Assembly: GCA_021018995.1 (NCBI GenBank) | Contig: CM037598.1 | Location: 69,768,671 to 69,832,670 of the forward strand | Source of the DNA: Chloranthus sessilifolius | Lineage: Eukaryota; Streptophyta; Magnoliopsida; Chloranthales; Chloranthaceae | Reading direction: 5' to 3' | DNA length: 64,000 bases | In this document: in pieces, positions 1 through 12,700 of the stretch | Layout of the letters: each line of letters begins with the position of its first letter | Numbering within the stretch: the first letter of the stretch is position 1 | Program-made: the position numbers and the translations under genes | The notes under the pieces: model-generated | What the model saw: only the letters and a program-made list of their open reading frames with translations | What the model was told of the DNA's origin: nothing | The model's database searches: none

Positions 1-1119
1 GTAGTTTGAAGATTGGCACACATATCAAAGTTAACTGTGCGATGAATTGACTGATGTATTGGATTCTGCCTAAAAAGCCTCTGACCTCCTTCTCTGTAGA
101 CGGTGGTGGCATTTCATTGATGGCCTTGATCTTGGTAGGATCGACTTCGATGCCTCTTATACTGAAGATAAAACCTAATAGCTTTCCTGACATAGTGTCG
201 AATGCGCACTTCTAGGGATTCAACCGCAGCCTGTACTTAACCTCTCGAACAGCTTCTGAAGGTTTATCAAATGGACATCCCTTTTCGGTGATTTAGCAAT
301 CATGTCATCGACATACACTTCGATCTCTCGGTGCATCATGTCATGAAATAGGGTCGTCATTGCTCTCTGGTAGGTTGCCCCAGCATTCTTGAGCCCAAAT
401 GGCATCACCCTATAGCAGAAGGTTCCCCAGGGAGTGATGAACGCGGTCTTCTCTCGGTCGACCTCTGCCATCTTAATCTGATTGTAGCCCAAGAACCCGT
501 CCATGAAAGAAAGCATCCCGTGCTTAGCAGTGTTATTGACCAGGATATCGATGTGGGGCAATGGAAAGTCATCCTTAGGGCTCGCCTTGTTGAGATTTCA
601 AAAATCAATGCACATTCGAACTTTCCAATCTTTCTTTGGTACGGGGACGATATTGGCTAGCCATTGCGGGTACTTGGATACCATGAGGAAACCCGTGTCG
701 TACTTCTTGATGACCTCGTCCTTGACTTTCAACATCCATTCAGGTCGGAGACGTCTCAGCTTCTGTTTAACTAGCTTGCGGTCAGGGTAGAGTGGCAACT
801 CATGCTCAACCAGATCGGTATTCAGACCAGGCATGTCTTCGTACGACCATGCGAAGACGTCTTGGTATGATCGGAGGAAGTCTATCATACCTTTTCTCTC
901 TGTCGGGGACAGCGACGTTTCGATTTTGGTGATTCTAGGGACCTCTTCAGTGCCCAAATTGACGTCCTCTGTCTCCTTCACGATCGGGGTAGGGCCATGC
1001 TCAAAATCGGCAAATTGCTTGAGGAGCTCATGGGGGAGCTCATCGATTTTACCTTCCTCGTCCAGACTTGCGACTCGTACCTCTTCTCGTATTTCATAGG
1101 GAAGGGGTCGGCTTCGCAT
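1..1119 (-). pseudogene. Element A pol fragment: reverse transcriptase
   Basis: Minus-strand frames encode the linker before RT (acidic, DFEHGPTPIV), then RT blocks: PEWMLKVKDEV, VPVPKKDWKVRMCIDF, PHIDILVDNTAKH-like, LGYNQIKMAEVD, FCYRVMPFGLKNAGATYQRAM and the catalytic YVDD box with its two aspartates, followed by the connection segment at the window edge (GIEVDP-like). Known role of the family: copies element RNA to DNA in the cytoplasmic particle. This copy is decayed and cut by the window edge. It is the same subfamily as the RT regions at 24636-26162 and 42960-44579. Confidence 0.9.
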
Positions 1120-1714
1120 GGGATGGGTATCACGACATCTTTTTCAATTTTATTAGGAATTTTAAAAGACAATATTTTTGGAATTGGTATTTTTTCTATT
1201 CTTATGGTTTTTTGCAATTTTTCGGAAGTTAGCCCCTGGCGAGGTGGATCTCTATATATATAGGGTAGAGTGTCCCAAAGGCTAACCTCACTTCTTACAG
1301 GTTGTTTTTTTTTAGAGAGCTGGTGCCGTATTCACAGCATTTGGCGGCTCCCAGGAGTTGGGGCAAAAATGCCTAGTTACTTACCTGCGAGGCTTGGCCT
1401 TTACCCTTTCGGTTGGAAATAGCATCAGTAGGCCCTTGCAGTTCCCCCCTCAGCATGTTTATGGAGGGATCCTCTAGGACCCTGTCTTTGAAGGTTAGGG
1501 TGGGCCCAGAGTGGCTAGTGCTAGAGTGATGGGTGGGCCAGGGGATTTCTTCCTCAAACAGGGAGAGGGCTATCAAGTCCACCTCAAGGTTCGGGGGGAT
1601 GATGTACTGGTTAGTGGGGTGGGCGGAACCAAGCTTGTGTGGGGTTACCCTTTTCTCCCCATTCAGATCAATCTTTACTACCCCGACTCTTACAAAGGTT
1701 TGCTGGATGTGGGG

Positions 1715-2059
1715 TCAGGCTGGAGTTTCTTCTTCCAGGTTGATTCCTCTGGCCCTGGCGGCTGCTTCGGCTCTCATCTTTTCTTTGGCCTCTCTGACCT
1801 CTTCTTCATCAGGCTTGTAGCCTAGGCCAAATCTAGTTTGCTGCCCCTTAGCCCTGACGGGGTCTCTTCTTCCTTGAAGGCGCGGGCCCAAACCTTTCCC
1901 CTTTTGGTGACCCCATTTGTGGAGCATGAGCACTGCCGCGTCCATTCCTACCCCAGTTTTGGCAGGGGTTTTCTCAGGTGACTCAAGGGTGACAGTTGAA
2001 AAGTCGTACTCAAATCGATGGAAATCGGTGTCATCTGTTGTGTGCGGCATGTCAAGCAC
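1715..2059 (-). pseudogene. Element A polyprotein: G-patch segment
   Basis: A 114-residue minus-strand frame with a G-patch-like core at about residues 37-75: hydrophobic start (AVLMLHKWGHQKGKGLG), then PRLQGR and a basic/acidic tail (FGLGYKPDEEEVREAKEK). The spacing of glycines (KWG...GKGLG...LQG) matches G-patch domains, RNA-binding glycine-rich modules. It lies between the protease and RT parts of the polyprotein, as in elements B and C. Its role here is inferred to be RNA handling during packaging or reverse transcription. Confidence 0.75.
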
Positions 2060-2146
2060 TTTTGGATTTTTAATGTGCAGAGCGCTCCACTCCCTGTCTT
2101 CTCTGCTCTCACCTACGATGGTGACGATTCTTCCGCCTGAGATGAA

Positions 2147-3001
2147 TCAGAGTTTTTGGTGTAGAGTTGATGGTATTGCCCCGATCTCATGCAGCCACGG
2201 CCAGCCCAATAGTAGATTAAATGTAAACTTGATGTCCATCACCTGGAAGGGGACAGTGAAGGTTTGCGGCCTCATGATCAGGTTGAGGTCTACTTCTCCT
2301 ATGATTTCTCTCCAGGTGTTATCGAATCCCCTAGCGCTGGTTATTGATGGCCGAAAGGTGTTGGGGTTCGCACCAATTTTGATTGTCGTCCTTAGAGGGC
2401 ATACATTCAATGCCGACCCGTTGTCTATTAAGACCAACGGCACCACTAGGTTTCCTACTTCCACTGTTATATTCAGGGGCTTGGAGTGGTTGTTCCCTTC
2501 GAGCGACAGATCCGCATCGATGAAGGAGATGTCATTTGGGGCCAATACTTGCCCAATTATCTCTCCTACCTCATTTGGGGTCACGTGGGTGGAAACATGT
2601 GCGTCTTTGAGTGCTCCCATTAAGGGTTGAAAGTGGAGCGGGGATCTGATCAATAAATCCCAGACAGTGATATGTGCAGGTGTCCTCTTGAGCTGTGTCT
2701 CCAACACATGCTCTCTCGCCATTTTCTCAAAGGGGTTCCCTGCGGCCTGCTCTTTCTTCTTCTCTTCTCCTCTTACGGCCCCCGATGCTTCTGGCTGCAT
2801 AGAAATCTTGCCTGACTGGGTGATAAATTCAACCATTTCTTCTTGGTTGCGACCAGCATTCATGTCCGTCTGCTGGTAACTTAACGGCACTTGATGCAGG
2901 TCATAGGCGGGTTTTGGGATGAGGAAGGGGGTGCTTGGTGATTCTGGGGCAGATTGGGTTGGGGTATGTCGAATTCTCGGGCCCAACCAGGTTGACTCCA
3001 A
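2147..3001 (-). pseudogene. Element A polyprotein: aspartic protease (retropepsin) region
   Basis: A 284-residue minus-strand frame. The N-terminal part is a Gln/Glu/Lys-rich linker; then FEKMAREHVLETQLKRTPAH, a conserved block of this subfamily, and a retropepsin-like fold with VPLVLIDNGSALNVCPL (the active-site Asp lies in D-N-G-S, a variant of the usual D-S/T-G), and the later FNLLLGWPWLHEIGA, the hydrophobic LLG motif of retropepsins. Family role: processing of the gag-pol polyprotein inside particles. Elements B and C share the D-N-G-S form. Confidence 0.85.
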
Positions 3002-3181
3002 TAGGGGGTGTAATGGTATTGGCGGGAGTCGGTGAAGTTGGATTTGAGGGTGCGGAGGGGATTTGTGCAGGCGCTACCGAGGCATGGTAAGACCAGTGGT
3101 GATGGTGAGCGGGTGATAAGGGGAGTGGGTGAGGGGTCGTTTGTTTGGATGGGGGTGGAGCTGGATTAGGGGCAGAATAAC

Positions 3182-3189
3182 ATAGGGAT
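3182..3189. repeat. Target-site duplication, left of element E
   Basis: atagggat, identical to 9697-9704. It directly abuts the TG that begins element E. Eight bp is longer than the usual 5-bp LTR-element duplication; the outer 3 bp may match by chance. Confidence 0.75.
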
Positions 3190-5040
3190 TGTTGTTGATT
3201 CTAAGTGTGCATGATTTATTTGTGTTTTGAAAACAGATTTATAAATGATGAATTATACTGAATTTAGAAAACTAAAAAGAATAAAGAAATATCAGCACAG
3301 AGAGAACTTAATTAGCCTGCAAGATCAGGGCCAATTGTAGCAAGTTTTAAATGTAAGTGAGTAAAAGATCGTCCACAGGGAATTGATTTAAAATGTAAGA
3401 TAAACCTTCAAATCTGAGCTACCAGATCTGACCTCTTATCCTATATACAAAGCACATAAGATGGGAGGTTGAATTTGTCACATTAACTAAATGATAAAAG
3501 TAAAAATTAAAACTAAATGATCCATATCCGAGTTGGGGAGATTTGATGTAAATTAATAAGAATGGAGAAATAATATCTAACTTCGATTTAGTACTTGATT
3601 GCAGAATGAAAATAAATGTAAAACAAATGAGATATTATCCAACCTTCATCTGGCTACCAGCACAGATGCAAGAGAAAGTAATCCAACTCAAGGATTGGAA
3701 TTGAGTTGGACTTATGGCTATGGTCTGTCCACTTCAATGGACACAGATCATCCAATAGTCTTCAATTCGAATCCGTGATTCAGAACAAAAACACCACTAC
3801 AAATGCTATGAGAAATTAGGTTACAAACGCCAATTCTCACAGGAATAATGAATTAAGGGAAATTGCTTTTAAAAATAGTAAATCTAAAGGAATCTAATGA
3901 AATAAGGAGATCATAAGAAACCCTTAACACGAATCCAATTGAGAACATACGGTTCACAGCAATCTTTTCAAATTCACCATTACAATTACAAAGCACAGCT
4001 TAAACAGCTCTCGGATTTTTAGTCTTGAATACAATTCTCACGTGAAGTACAGAGATATCTCACAACTCTCAATTACAAATAAAAGCTAGGCTATTACAGA
4101 AGTTTCAGACAAGCTATCTGAAATGGAAATGAGGCAATAGAAATGAAACTCAAAATCTGGATGCCCAAATTGGGCAAATAGTTCATCTATTTATAATTTT
4201 CCCCAAGTCCATCTAAGATGTGCATCAACCAATCAGAATTGGTTAGATCCATATCAGCCAATAGGAGTCGAGCACTACGATCCAGATCTGTTCTAGCCAA
4301 TCAGAACTGCTTGATCTGGTTCAGCCAATCAGGAAACAGAGGCATCAATTCTGTTAGGAAATTCAAAAATCTGTTGGAACTTCTAGAAGTTCCCGCCAAG
4401 TAATTTCATCTTTGGGTGTTCACATGGGGTGGAATATGCCTCTGGTTCGTGCTTCGAATCTTCTAGAATGCCCCTGGGTTTTTAAATGCATTGGGGTGCA
4501 TGCAGAGATTACCCAATTACCCTTACAGATGCTGGGAATCTTCAGAATACCATTTCGCACAGTTTGGAGAACTTTTCGCAAGGTACTGTGACTTCTGAAG
4601 CTCTTTTCGCACAGTTCTGGTGCTTTTCGCAAGGAGTTCTCTTCTTTTCGAATAGGTCAGAAATCCTTTCGAAGAGTTCAGGTGCTCTTTGAAAGCCAAG
4701 CCTCGAGCTTTTGGTTCTTTTCGCACAGTTCAGATTCTTTTCGAAAAGCAATCTGTAATGCAATCTTCTGTACGAATAACTCCACACCTCTTTCCAGGTT
4801 GAAACCAGGCCTTTGTCCTCTTTAGTTTAGGCATTTTGACAGCTAGTGAGGTTGTCCCTTCTCCTTCTTCCTCTGGATCAACATGGATCATCATCTTTTT
4901 GGCACTTTTAAGCTGCTTTCAAGGTTAAGCGTGCCTTTATTGTTAGCTGTGAAACAAACACTTAAAACACTTATTTAGTTCTCTCAAAGGTCTATCAAGA
5001 CCCAGGTTAAGGGGTGGAAAATGGTATTTTCCAGTTCTCA
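3190..5040 (-). repeat. Element E 3' LTR (left)
   Basis: 1851-bp LTR starting TGTTGTTGATTC and ending CCAGTTCTCA. Its last 1530 bp match 8147-9696. It contains clustered short direct repeats of the type TTTTCGCACAGTT / TTTTCGAAAAG at about 4550-4760, plausibly U3 or regulatory repeats. Short frames within it appear in both LTR copies but look like chance. Confidence 0.85.
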
Positions 5041-5060
5041 ACACACCCCCAAACCTAAGC
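5041..5060 (-). other. Polypurine tract of element E
   Basis: On the minus strand a purine-rich run (GGTTTGGGGGTGTGT) directly precedes the LTR start TGAGAACTGG. This is the expected site for plus-strand DNA priming. A second copy of the motif lies at 6631-6650, just upstream of the 3' non-coding region. Confidence 0.7.
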
Positions 5061-6826
5061 TTTGCTAGTCCCTGAGCAAAGACAACATTAAAAACAGAAT
5101 GAAAAAGCCACTTTTGTAGGGAACACAGTTGCATTTAGCATATGCAACAAACCTTTTAAACCCCTAGGTGATCCCTAGTGGAGGAGTGAAGTCTCCTGAG
5201 GGTTTTCAGTGAAGGTACCCACAAACTTCTCCAATAAATCAGTTAATATCAATGCAGTTCTATTAAAGCAGACTTTTATCCAGTCAGGTTATTCACACCT
5301 GCATCAGTCAAGCTGTAAAAAGATCTTCAAGAAAACATCAGTTTAAAACTAAAATTCTACTGTAATTCCTTTTACCATTCACTCAGTTTGTGTCAAAAAG
5401 TTTTTACAAGAAAAATTAATGAAAAGCTTGCCTTCTATTTGAAAATTCAGTTTTTATGTTACCCCAAATGATCTGATTTCAAACTCAACTCTCACCAGGG
5501 TTTTCACTCATCATGCAAATAGGAGGGTTGTGCTATTTCACACAGCTCAAGAGCAGTTACAATCCTCAAATAGGACTGTAAGCAGGAGCATAGGCATAGC
5601 TTTTTAGGTTAAGAATCTGATCTTTCACCATAGATTACACAAATCCTTATCTCCATGTGACAGCTCAATCCATCATTGATCAGTAAGGACTTTGACTTGG
5701 GTGGTTATGTGGCTTATGGGTGAAATTTATCAAGAATAAAGAGGTGGAATGGAGTTCCAAATTGAGAAGTCAGTCAAGGTCAGGAGGTGGTAGACACACC
5801 TTCTTTATTTCAGCACAATTTCATCTTCTTCTTTGAATTTTCAGAGCCAAAGTGGCCATCTTTTTCTTTTTCTTTTTCAAATTTCCAATGAAATGACTTT
5901 TTTTTTTTTTTTTTCTTTTTTTCTTTTTTTTTTTCAGGGACATTGACTAGAATGCCACATTTCTTTTGTTGATACATCATTGCCTTCAATTATTTTTCTT
6001 CTTCTTTTACCAAACTGTTACCCAACTCTCCTTTCTTCAGCTTCCTTTCCTTTACCTTCTAAATTCTCAGAGTGAGGGTTTGGCTAAATGAGGTTGATTA
6101 GGTTGGTTGATGAGGTTTCAAAGAAATCTTGGATTTATAAAGCTCAACTGGTGTGTATCAAAGGTAGTTTCAAAAGGTGGGGCTTTTTGAAGTTCAAACT
6201 GTAAAAAAGGAGGCCTTACATCATGTCTTTAATATCATGATAGTTGTCAAGTTATTTCAATTTGAATATGTGTAACTTCTAGTGATAGTAAGCAGGTTCA
6301 AACAGTCCCTAGAATAGAAAAAATTGCCAATTCATATCTCTAAGGAATATATTTCAGGCCCAAGTTTCATTGGGTGTAGTTTTCTATCAAATTTCTGAAG
6401 TATATCATCACTGTTTTCTCTCTTTTTAGGTTTACTAAAACATCAATTTTATTTTGAAAATTTTCTGACATTCACTTCATGAAAGTATTGGAATTACACT
6501 AAAAATCAGTTTTAAAAAGTTTTTACTTCCTCATTTTTCAAAACAACAGGTGTGAAATTACTTTATCTTCAAAAATTCTGCTGTGATCATAAGCTGCACT
6601 GATTTTAACTAAACTATTGGTAATTCTGCTACACCCCCAAACCTATGATGAGCAGTGTCCTCACTGGTCCAAAGTGCATAATCAAAGAAAAGAAAACAAT
6701 CAAACAGAAATCATAATGACAGAGAAGAAGAAAAAGAAATGCACAGTAATTACTTAATTAACAAAAGTTAACAGAAAGCAGGAATTACATATGACAGACC
6801 CACAAAACAAACATGTACAATGTATT
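5061..6826 (-). other. Element E 3' non-coding region
   Basis: No supportable gene. AT-rich DNA with a long pyrimidine run on the plus strand at about 5860-5940 (mostly T). A second purine-tract-like motif (acacccccaaacc on the plus strand) lies at about 6631. Confidence 0.6.
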
Positions 6827-7132
6827 CTAATAACTTGGGTCAAAATCTATATCATAAGTTGGTTCAATGGGATCAGAACTGGAATCACTGTTAGAGTCAG
6901 AACTTGAGTTAGTATTGAAGTCTGAACTCGATTTAGCCTTCTCCTGGATTGTGCCTTGCAGCTCGGTGTATTCCTCAGATTTGATCTTTTTGGTGAGGCC
7001 AATATACTTTTCAAGTCTAGAAGCCATCAATTTTTCTTGTTCAAGCTGTGCTTGCAACATGGTGACCTTGTGCTGTTCACTCCTAACCATCTGAAAAGTT
7101 TGACCCAGCAGGTCCTGCATCTTCTCTCTCAA
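6827..7132 (-). pseudogene. Element E coiled-coil frame
   Basis: A 101-residue minus-strand frame: residues 1-55 form a strong heptad pattern (QMVRSEQHKVTMLQAQLEQE, then KLMASRLEKYIGLTKKIKSE), followed by a Ser/Asp-rich acidic tail. It overlaps the 3' end of the 7083-8120 frame. No catalytic motif is visible. It is probably the C-terminal part of a gag-like structural protein of a non-autonomous element; that is inference from position only. Confidence 0.5.
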
Positions 7133-8120
7133 ATTTCATGAACAACTCCAATTTTCGAATCTGGTCTTCATAAGGGGTTCTAATGTAAGCTTGTAGATCA
7201 ACTAACCCCTTGAGGACATCGCGACAGATATAAGGGTTCTCTTCCATAGCCCTTTTGAGAGTGGCAAATCTGGGAATGGGAATGGAGTGGTAGGGGACCA
7301 AAGGTTTCCCAGCCGTGGGAGAAGAGGAGTCCAAAAGTATGACCTTAGGGTCAGTTTGAGTAGCTTGATCAGAGAAATTGAGGAAAGTTGAAGGGGAATC
7401 AAAAAGTACCACCTCAGGTTCTGTTTGGGTAACATTGTCAGCAGTGGTGAGGATGGGTGGATCTACAAAAACTACCTCAGGGTCTGTTTGGGTAGCATGG
7501 TCAGCAACAGTAGGTACAGTGGCTAAGGTGGTTGTTTGGGATGTGGAGGCAAAGGTTAGGAGAAGGGAATTTGTCATAGACTGATTGTCTATGTTGATCT
7601 GTAGTTGGGCCTGGATGGATTGGAGAAAGGTAAAGATTTGGCTAATTGATTCAGGTGTGGGTGTGGTATGCAGAGTAGGGGCTGGTAAAATTGATGTAGA
7701 TGGTTGAGGGGCAATGGGTGAAATGCCTGTAAAGGGGGAAGTAGCCAAATGGGTGAAATGAGGAGGGTCAGGTATAGGTACAGATTCAAGCCCAATATTT
7801 TCCAAGATAGATCCCATCAATGAGGAATAGGCCTCTGTAGTGAATATCTCAGGTTCAGGGGTATGAGTTACTTCAGGTGTATGAGTTGAATGGGCAGGTG
7901 ATCCTGAGAAACTTTGGAGAAGGGGGGTGCTAGGAGTTAGTTCAACAAAATTTGTGGCCATGTCTTGAACATTGTTAGGGGAAATTGGTGGTGTGAGTAT
8001 GGCTGGAGTGGTTGGTGTAGAGGGAGAGTCTGCAATTGGGATTATGGTGGTTATGAGTGATGGGACTGCTGGAATGGGTGAAGGTATAGGAGTTGTGCTA
8101 GGTGAAGTGGGTAAGATCAT
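7083..8120 (-). pseudogene. Element E Pro/Ser/Thr-rich gag-like frame
   Basis: A 345-residue minus-strand frame. Residues 1-270 are low-complexity and rich in Pro, Ser and Thr, with three imperfect repeats of the type DQATQTDPEVV(L/F)(F/V)D; the last ~70 residues are ordered and charged (YHSIPIPRFATLKRAMEENP, then YICRDVLKGLVDLQAYIRTP). I do not recognise a Pfam-type domain. Being the only long frame between the LTRs, it is the best candidate for the element's structural protein. Confidence 0.5.
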
Positions 8121-8146
8121 GAGCTCTTCAACAATGGGTGCAGCTG

Positions 8147-9696
8147 AACTAAATGATCCATATCCGAGTTGGGGAGAATTGATGCAAATTAATAAGAATG
8201 GAGAAATAATATCTAACTTCGATTTAGTACTTGATTGCAGAATGAGAATAAATGTAAAACAAATGAGATATTATCCAACCTTCATCTGGCTACCAGCACA
8301 GATGCAAGAGAAAGTAATCCAACTCAAGGATTGGAATTGAGTTGGACTTATGGCTATGGTCTGCCCACTTCAATGGACACAGATCATCCAATAGTCTTCA
8401 ATTCGAATCCGTGATTCAAAACAAAAACACCACTACAAATGCTGTGAGAAATTAGGTTACAAATGCCAATTCTCACAAGAATAATGAATTAAGGGAAATT
8501 GCTTTTAAAAATAGTAAATGTAAAGGAATCTAATGAAATAAGGAGATCACAAGAAACCCTTAACACGAATCCAATTGAGAACATATGGTTCACAGCAATC
8601 TTTTCAAATTCAACATTACAATTACAGAGCACAGCTTAAACAGCTCTCGGATTTGTAGTCTTGAATACAATTCTCACGTGAAGTACAGAGATATCTCACA
8701 GCTCTCAATTACAAATAAAAGCTAGGCTATTACAGAAGTTTCAGACAAGCTATCTGAAATGGAAATGAGGCAATAGAAATGAAACTCAAAATCTGGATGC
8801 CCAAATTGGGCAAATAGTTCATCTATTTATAGTTTTCCCCAAGTCCATCTCAGATGTGCATCAACCAATTAAAATTGGTTAGATCCATATTAGCCAATAG
8901 GAGTTGAGCACTAGGATCCAGATCTGTTCCGGCCAATCAGAACTACTTGATCTGGTTCAGCCAATCAGGAAACAGAGGCATCAATCCTATTAGGAAATTT
9001 AAAAATCTGTTGGAACTTCTAGAAGTTCCCGCCAAGTAATTTCATCTTTGGGTGTTCACATGGGGTGGAATATGCCTCTAGTTCGTGCTTCGAATCTTCT
9101 AGAATGCCCCTGGGTTTTTAAATGCATTGGGGCGCATGCAGAGATTACCCAATTACCCTTACAGATGCTGGGAATCTTCAGAATACCATTTCGCACAGTT
9201 TGGAGAACTTTTCGCAAGGTACTATGACTTCTGAAGCTCTTTTCGCACAGTTCTGGTGCTGTTCGCAAGGAGTTCTCTTCTTTTCAAATAGGTCAGAAAT
9301 CCTTTCGAAGAGTTCAGGTGCTCTTTGAAAGCCAAGCCTCGAGCTTTTGGTTCTTTTCACACAGTTCAGATTCTTTTCGAAAAGTTCAGATTCTTTTCGA
9401 AAAGCAATCTGTAATGAAATCTTCTGTTCGAATAACTCCACACCTCTTTCCAGGTTGAAACCAGGCCTTTGTCCTCTTTAGTTTAGGCATTTTGACAGCT
9501 AGTGAGGTTGTCCCTTCTCCTTCTTCCTCCGGATCAACATGGATCATCATCTTTTTGGCACTTTTAGGCTGCTTTCAGGGTTAAGCCTGCCTTTATTGTT
9601 AGCTGTGAAACAAACACTTAAAACACTTATTTAGTTCTCTCAAAGGTCTATCAAGACTCAGGTTAAGGGGTGAAAAATGGTATTTTCCAGTTCTCA
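8147..9696 (-). repeat. Element E 5' LTR (right)
   Basis: 1550 bp matching 3511-5040 at about 97%. It ends CAGTTCTCA against the target repeat. One 20-bp unit (TTCAGATTCTTTTCGAAAAG) is present twice in tandem here and once in the left LTR, which accounts for the length difference. Confidence 0.85.
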
Positions 9697-9704
9697 ATAG
9701 GGAT
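9697..9704. repeat. Target-site duplication, right of element E
   Basis: atagggat, identical to 3182-3189; element A gag resumes beyond it. Confidence 0.75.
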
Positions 9705-12700
9705 GGTGGGGGTGTGACGGGGATAGGGTGACCGGGAAATGTTGGAGGTGCAGGTGGAGCGGAGCGATAAGGGTATGATGGGGTAGTAGACGGAGCAGGG
9801 GGGTACTGGTATGAAGGGTTTGTAAATGGGGTGGCATGGTGGGGTGATGATGGGTTCGTGGATAAAATGGGGTAGGCCGGGGGTGATGGAGTAGTGCATG
9901 GGGCAGGGTGATTTGAGGATGGTGGAGTTGTGTATTGGGCGAGATGATTTGGGGGTGGTGGGGTAGTATGCTGGGCGGTGGGATTTAGGGGTGTGTATGG
10001 GTTAGGGTAGTATGGGGATGGTGGAGTTATGTATGGCGTGGGGTGATGTGACGGAGTGGTATATGGGGTGGCTGACGATGGGATAGTGTGCGGGAGGGGG
10101 TGATTGGGAGGCGGCGCGTATTGTGGGATAAATTGGGAGTGGGGCGGATATGCGTATGATTGCGGCAGGGCTGGGCCCGTTTGGATTTGATAAGCAGGAG
10201 CGGAAGTGTAAAAATACTACCCTAAATCTAGGGGCTCTTCTTAGTATGTTGGGGTGGGGAAGTAATCGGCTAAATACAGCGGCTCGATTACCCCTACAAT
10301 TGGCTCACCCTCGTTCAGCCTGGTAAATGAAAACTCTTCTTGATTATCGATGTAATCCGATGGGTCAAACTCTTCCTCTTCCTCCTCTATGCAGTGGATG
10401 TTAGGCTTGGAGCCCCCTGGATGCGGTGCAGAGGGACCTGATGGATATTCTGGTTTTGCCCTTGAGGAAGCAGTGGGGGAATAATTTTTCCTGCCTCTAT
10501 TAAATCTTGGATCGCGTGCTTTAGTGGGAAGCACCGATCCGTAGGGTGACCTGGTCCTTGGTGAAAGTTGTAATACAGATTCGGATCATAGTTTCTTGGT
10601 ATCAAATTCGGTGGTGGGGGAGGCTAGAGTAAATTAATCAGACCCTTTTGTAGCAACACTGGTAATAAAACACTTAGGGATTGCCCTAATGGCGTGAAGA
10701 CCCGTTCGAATCGGGCTTTCATCTGTTCCTGGGTGAACGGGGCCCTTAGTCCATTGTTCGGCCTTGGCACTTGTTCGAAATGGGCCAGGGGTGGGTGCGG
10801 CTGAGTCAGACGGGTGGTATTGGCACAGGGATAAATGATGTTCGCACCTACGCTTGGCCTTCTTTCAACCCTTGGTTCGATAGCTTTTCGAACCCCAGCG
10901 GCCCCGTTGGCCATGCTCTTTCCCAACCTACCCTCTCTAACGGGGTCTTCGCAACGGTTGGCATTTCGGACCAAATCAGCAAAATTGGACTGCTGCTGAT
11001 ATACCAAGAATTCTGCGATGACTGGGAGTGCTCCCTTGGTTACTAATTCGATCTACTCATCATCCGGAATCCGATGGGTCACCTGGGTGGCCAATGCCCT
11101 CCACCTTCCTAAGTAGGCACTGAAAGTTTCATCATGCCTTTACTTCAAACGGGCCAGATCTGACTTCCTTGGCTCTATGTCCATGTTATAGACATACTGT
11201 TCTTGGAATAAGTGTGTCAGATCTTTCCAAGTTTTGGTCATGGATGGTTCTAGGGATGTGAACCACCTTAGTGCCGGGCCCGTTAGACTCTTTTAGAATA
11301 CTTTGATGAGGAGTCGTTCATCTCCGCCGTACTGACACATATCCCCACAGTAAGATTTTAAGTGGGCGATGGGGTTGTCAGTGCCATTATATTTTTCAAA
11401 TAACGGCATCTTAAATTTTGGTGGTAGGGGGACATCCAAGAATAGACACAAGTCTAAAAAGTCTATCGAATGCAGTTCTAGCCCTCCCATCTTCGTCAGC
11501 TGCTTTTGTATTCTGTCTATCTGTTCTTTCAGCTGCTCTGATTCTTTTGTAGCTGGGACTACCTCCCCCTGGTTTGGTTCGGCCCTGGGTGTGATGACGA
11601 CGGGCCTGGGGGGCCGAAGCTGGCAGCTCCTCCACTGTTGTGGATCTAGTCCTCCTCATACCGTTGGTCATTGTACTGGTGAGGGGCGAGGTCTGCTATT
11701 TGGATTTGGGGAGTGATGGGTTGGACGACTGGTGGGGCCACAAGGCTTGTAGAGGATGGGAGGGAGTAAATGGATGAGTGGTTTGCGGATGAATGATGTG
11801 CTGAGCTGGGTGTATATTCTAGGGGTGATGGGAGTGTGGTTGATGTGGCGGGATACTGTAGGTGTGGTTTTGAGGCATAGGGTAGATCCGATTTTCCGTT
11901 GGAGGCGGGATGGGGGCATAAGGGGTGTAGGTGAATGAAGGGTATTGGTGAAGGGGTACGGGGTTTGTGAACGGGCCTTGATGAGTGTGGGTGGATGGGC
12001 CTTGGGTCTGGGCTTGATGGTTTTGGAAAGCTTGGGTTGATGGGCCTTGGGCTTGGGTGTGGAGGTTGATATGATTTTGGGCCAACGGGCCCTGTTGTGT
12101 TTGGGCTAATGGGCCATGTGGGTATTGGGTATGGGATGATGGGCCTTGGGCTTGGGTTTGATAGGTTTGGGTCCAAGGGCCCTGGGGGACTTGGAACTGA
12201 GCCTGGATCTGATGGGCTTAGGCCTGGGCTTGTGTTTGGGGGGTTTGGGCCTGGGTTTGAATCTGACGGGCTTGGGCTTGGGGCCATGGGCCTTGAGGGT
12301 TTTGGGCTTGGGTTTGGGTCTGATGGGCTTGGGCTTGGGGCCATGGGCCTTGAGGGTTTTGGGCCTGGGTTGGATCTGATGGGTTTGGGCTTGGGCCCAT
12401 GGGCCTTGAGGATTTCAGGTCTGGGCCTGGACCTGATGGGGGCTTGGGCCCATGGATTCGTGTGGGTTTGGTCCTGAGATGAGGGGACTTGGGTCTGTTG
12501 GGCTTGGGTGTGGGCCTATAATTGAGGTGGGGGATCTTGGATGGTATAAATGATGGGTGGTTTGGGCATGGTCATGAGGGAATGGGGTATGGAGGTTTTG
12601 GAGGCCTGGGTGAGGGGTTTGGGATATGGGATTTTGAGAGGCAACCCACAGGGCATATATCCTTCTCATGTCCTCCATTGAGGGCATGGATTCAGGTGGG

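Larger units (their letters stand above)
3190..9696 (-). mobile_element. Element E: non-autonomous LTR retrotransposon nested in element A gag
   Basis: A 6.5-kb insertion beginning TG and ending CA, flanked by an 8-bp direct repeat, with direct terminal repeats (3190-5040 and 8147-9696). On both sides the sequence resumes Pro-rich gag of element A. A purine tract (minus strand GGTTTGGGGGTGTGT) abuts the left LTR, so the element reads on the minus strand. There is no protease, RT or integrase; only a Pro/Ser/Thr-rich frame and a coiled-coil frame. This fits a large non-autonomous (LARD-like) element mobilised in trans. By eye about 42 differences separate the LTRs over 1.53 kb (about 2.7%), roughly one million years at rates used for grasses and more in slow-clock plants. 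Parts are broken. Confidence 0.85.

Noticed and set aside
4420-4787. Short frames in the LTRs of element E (repeated at 9056-9441)
   Set aside because: Present in both LTRs only because the LTRs are repeats; no family motif, and overlapping on both strands.
12097-12477. Gly/Leu-rich plus-strand frame over element A gag (also 48677-48964, 48852-49121)
   Set aside because: These are antisense shadows of the G-rich gag repeats; any 24- or 57-bp repeat without stops opens several frames.
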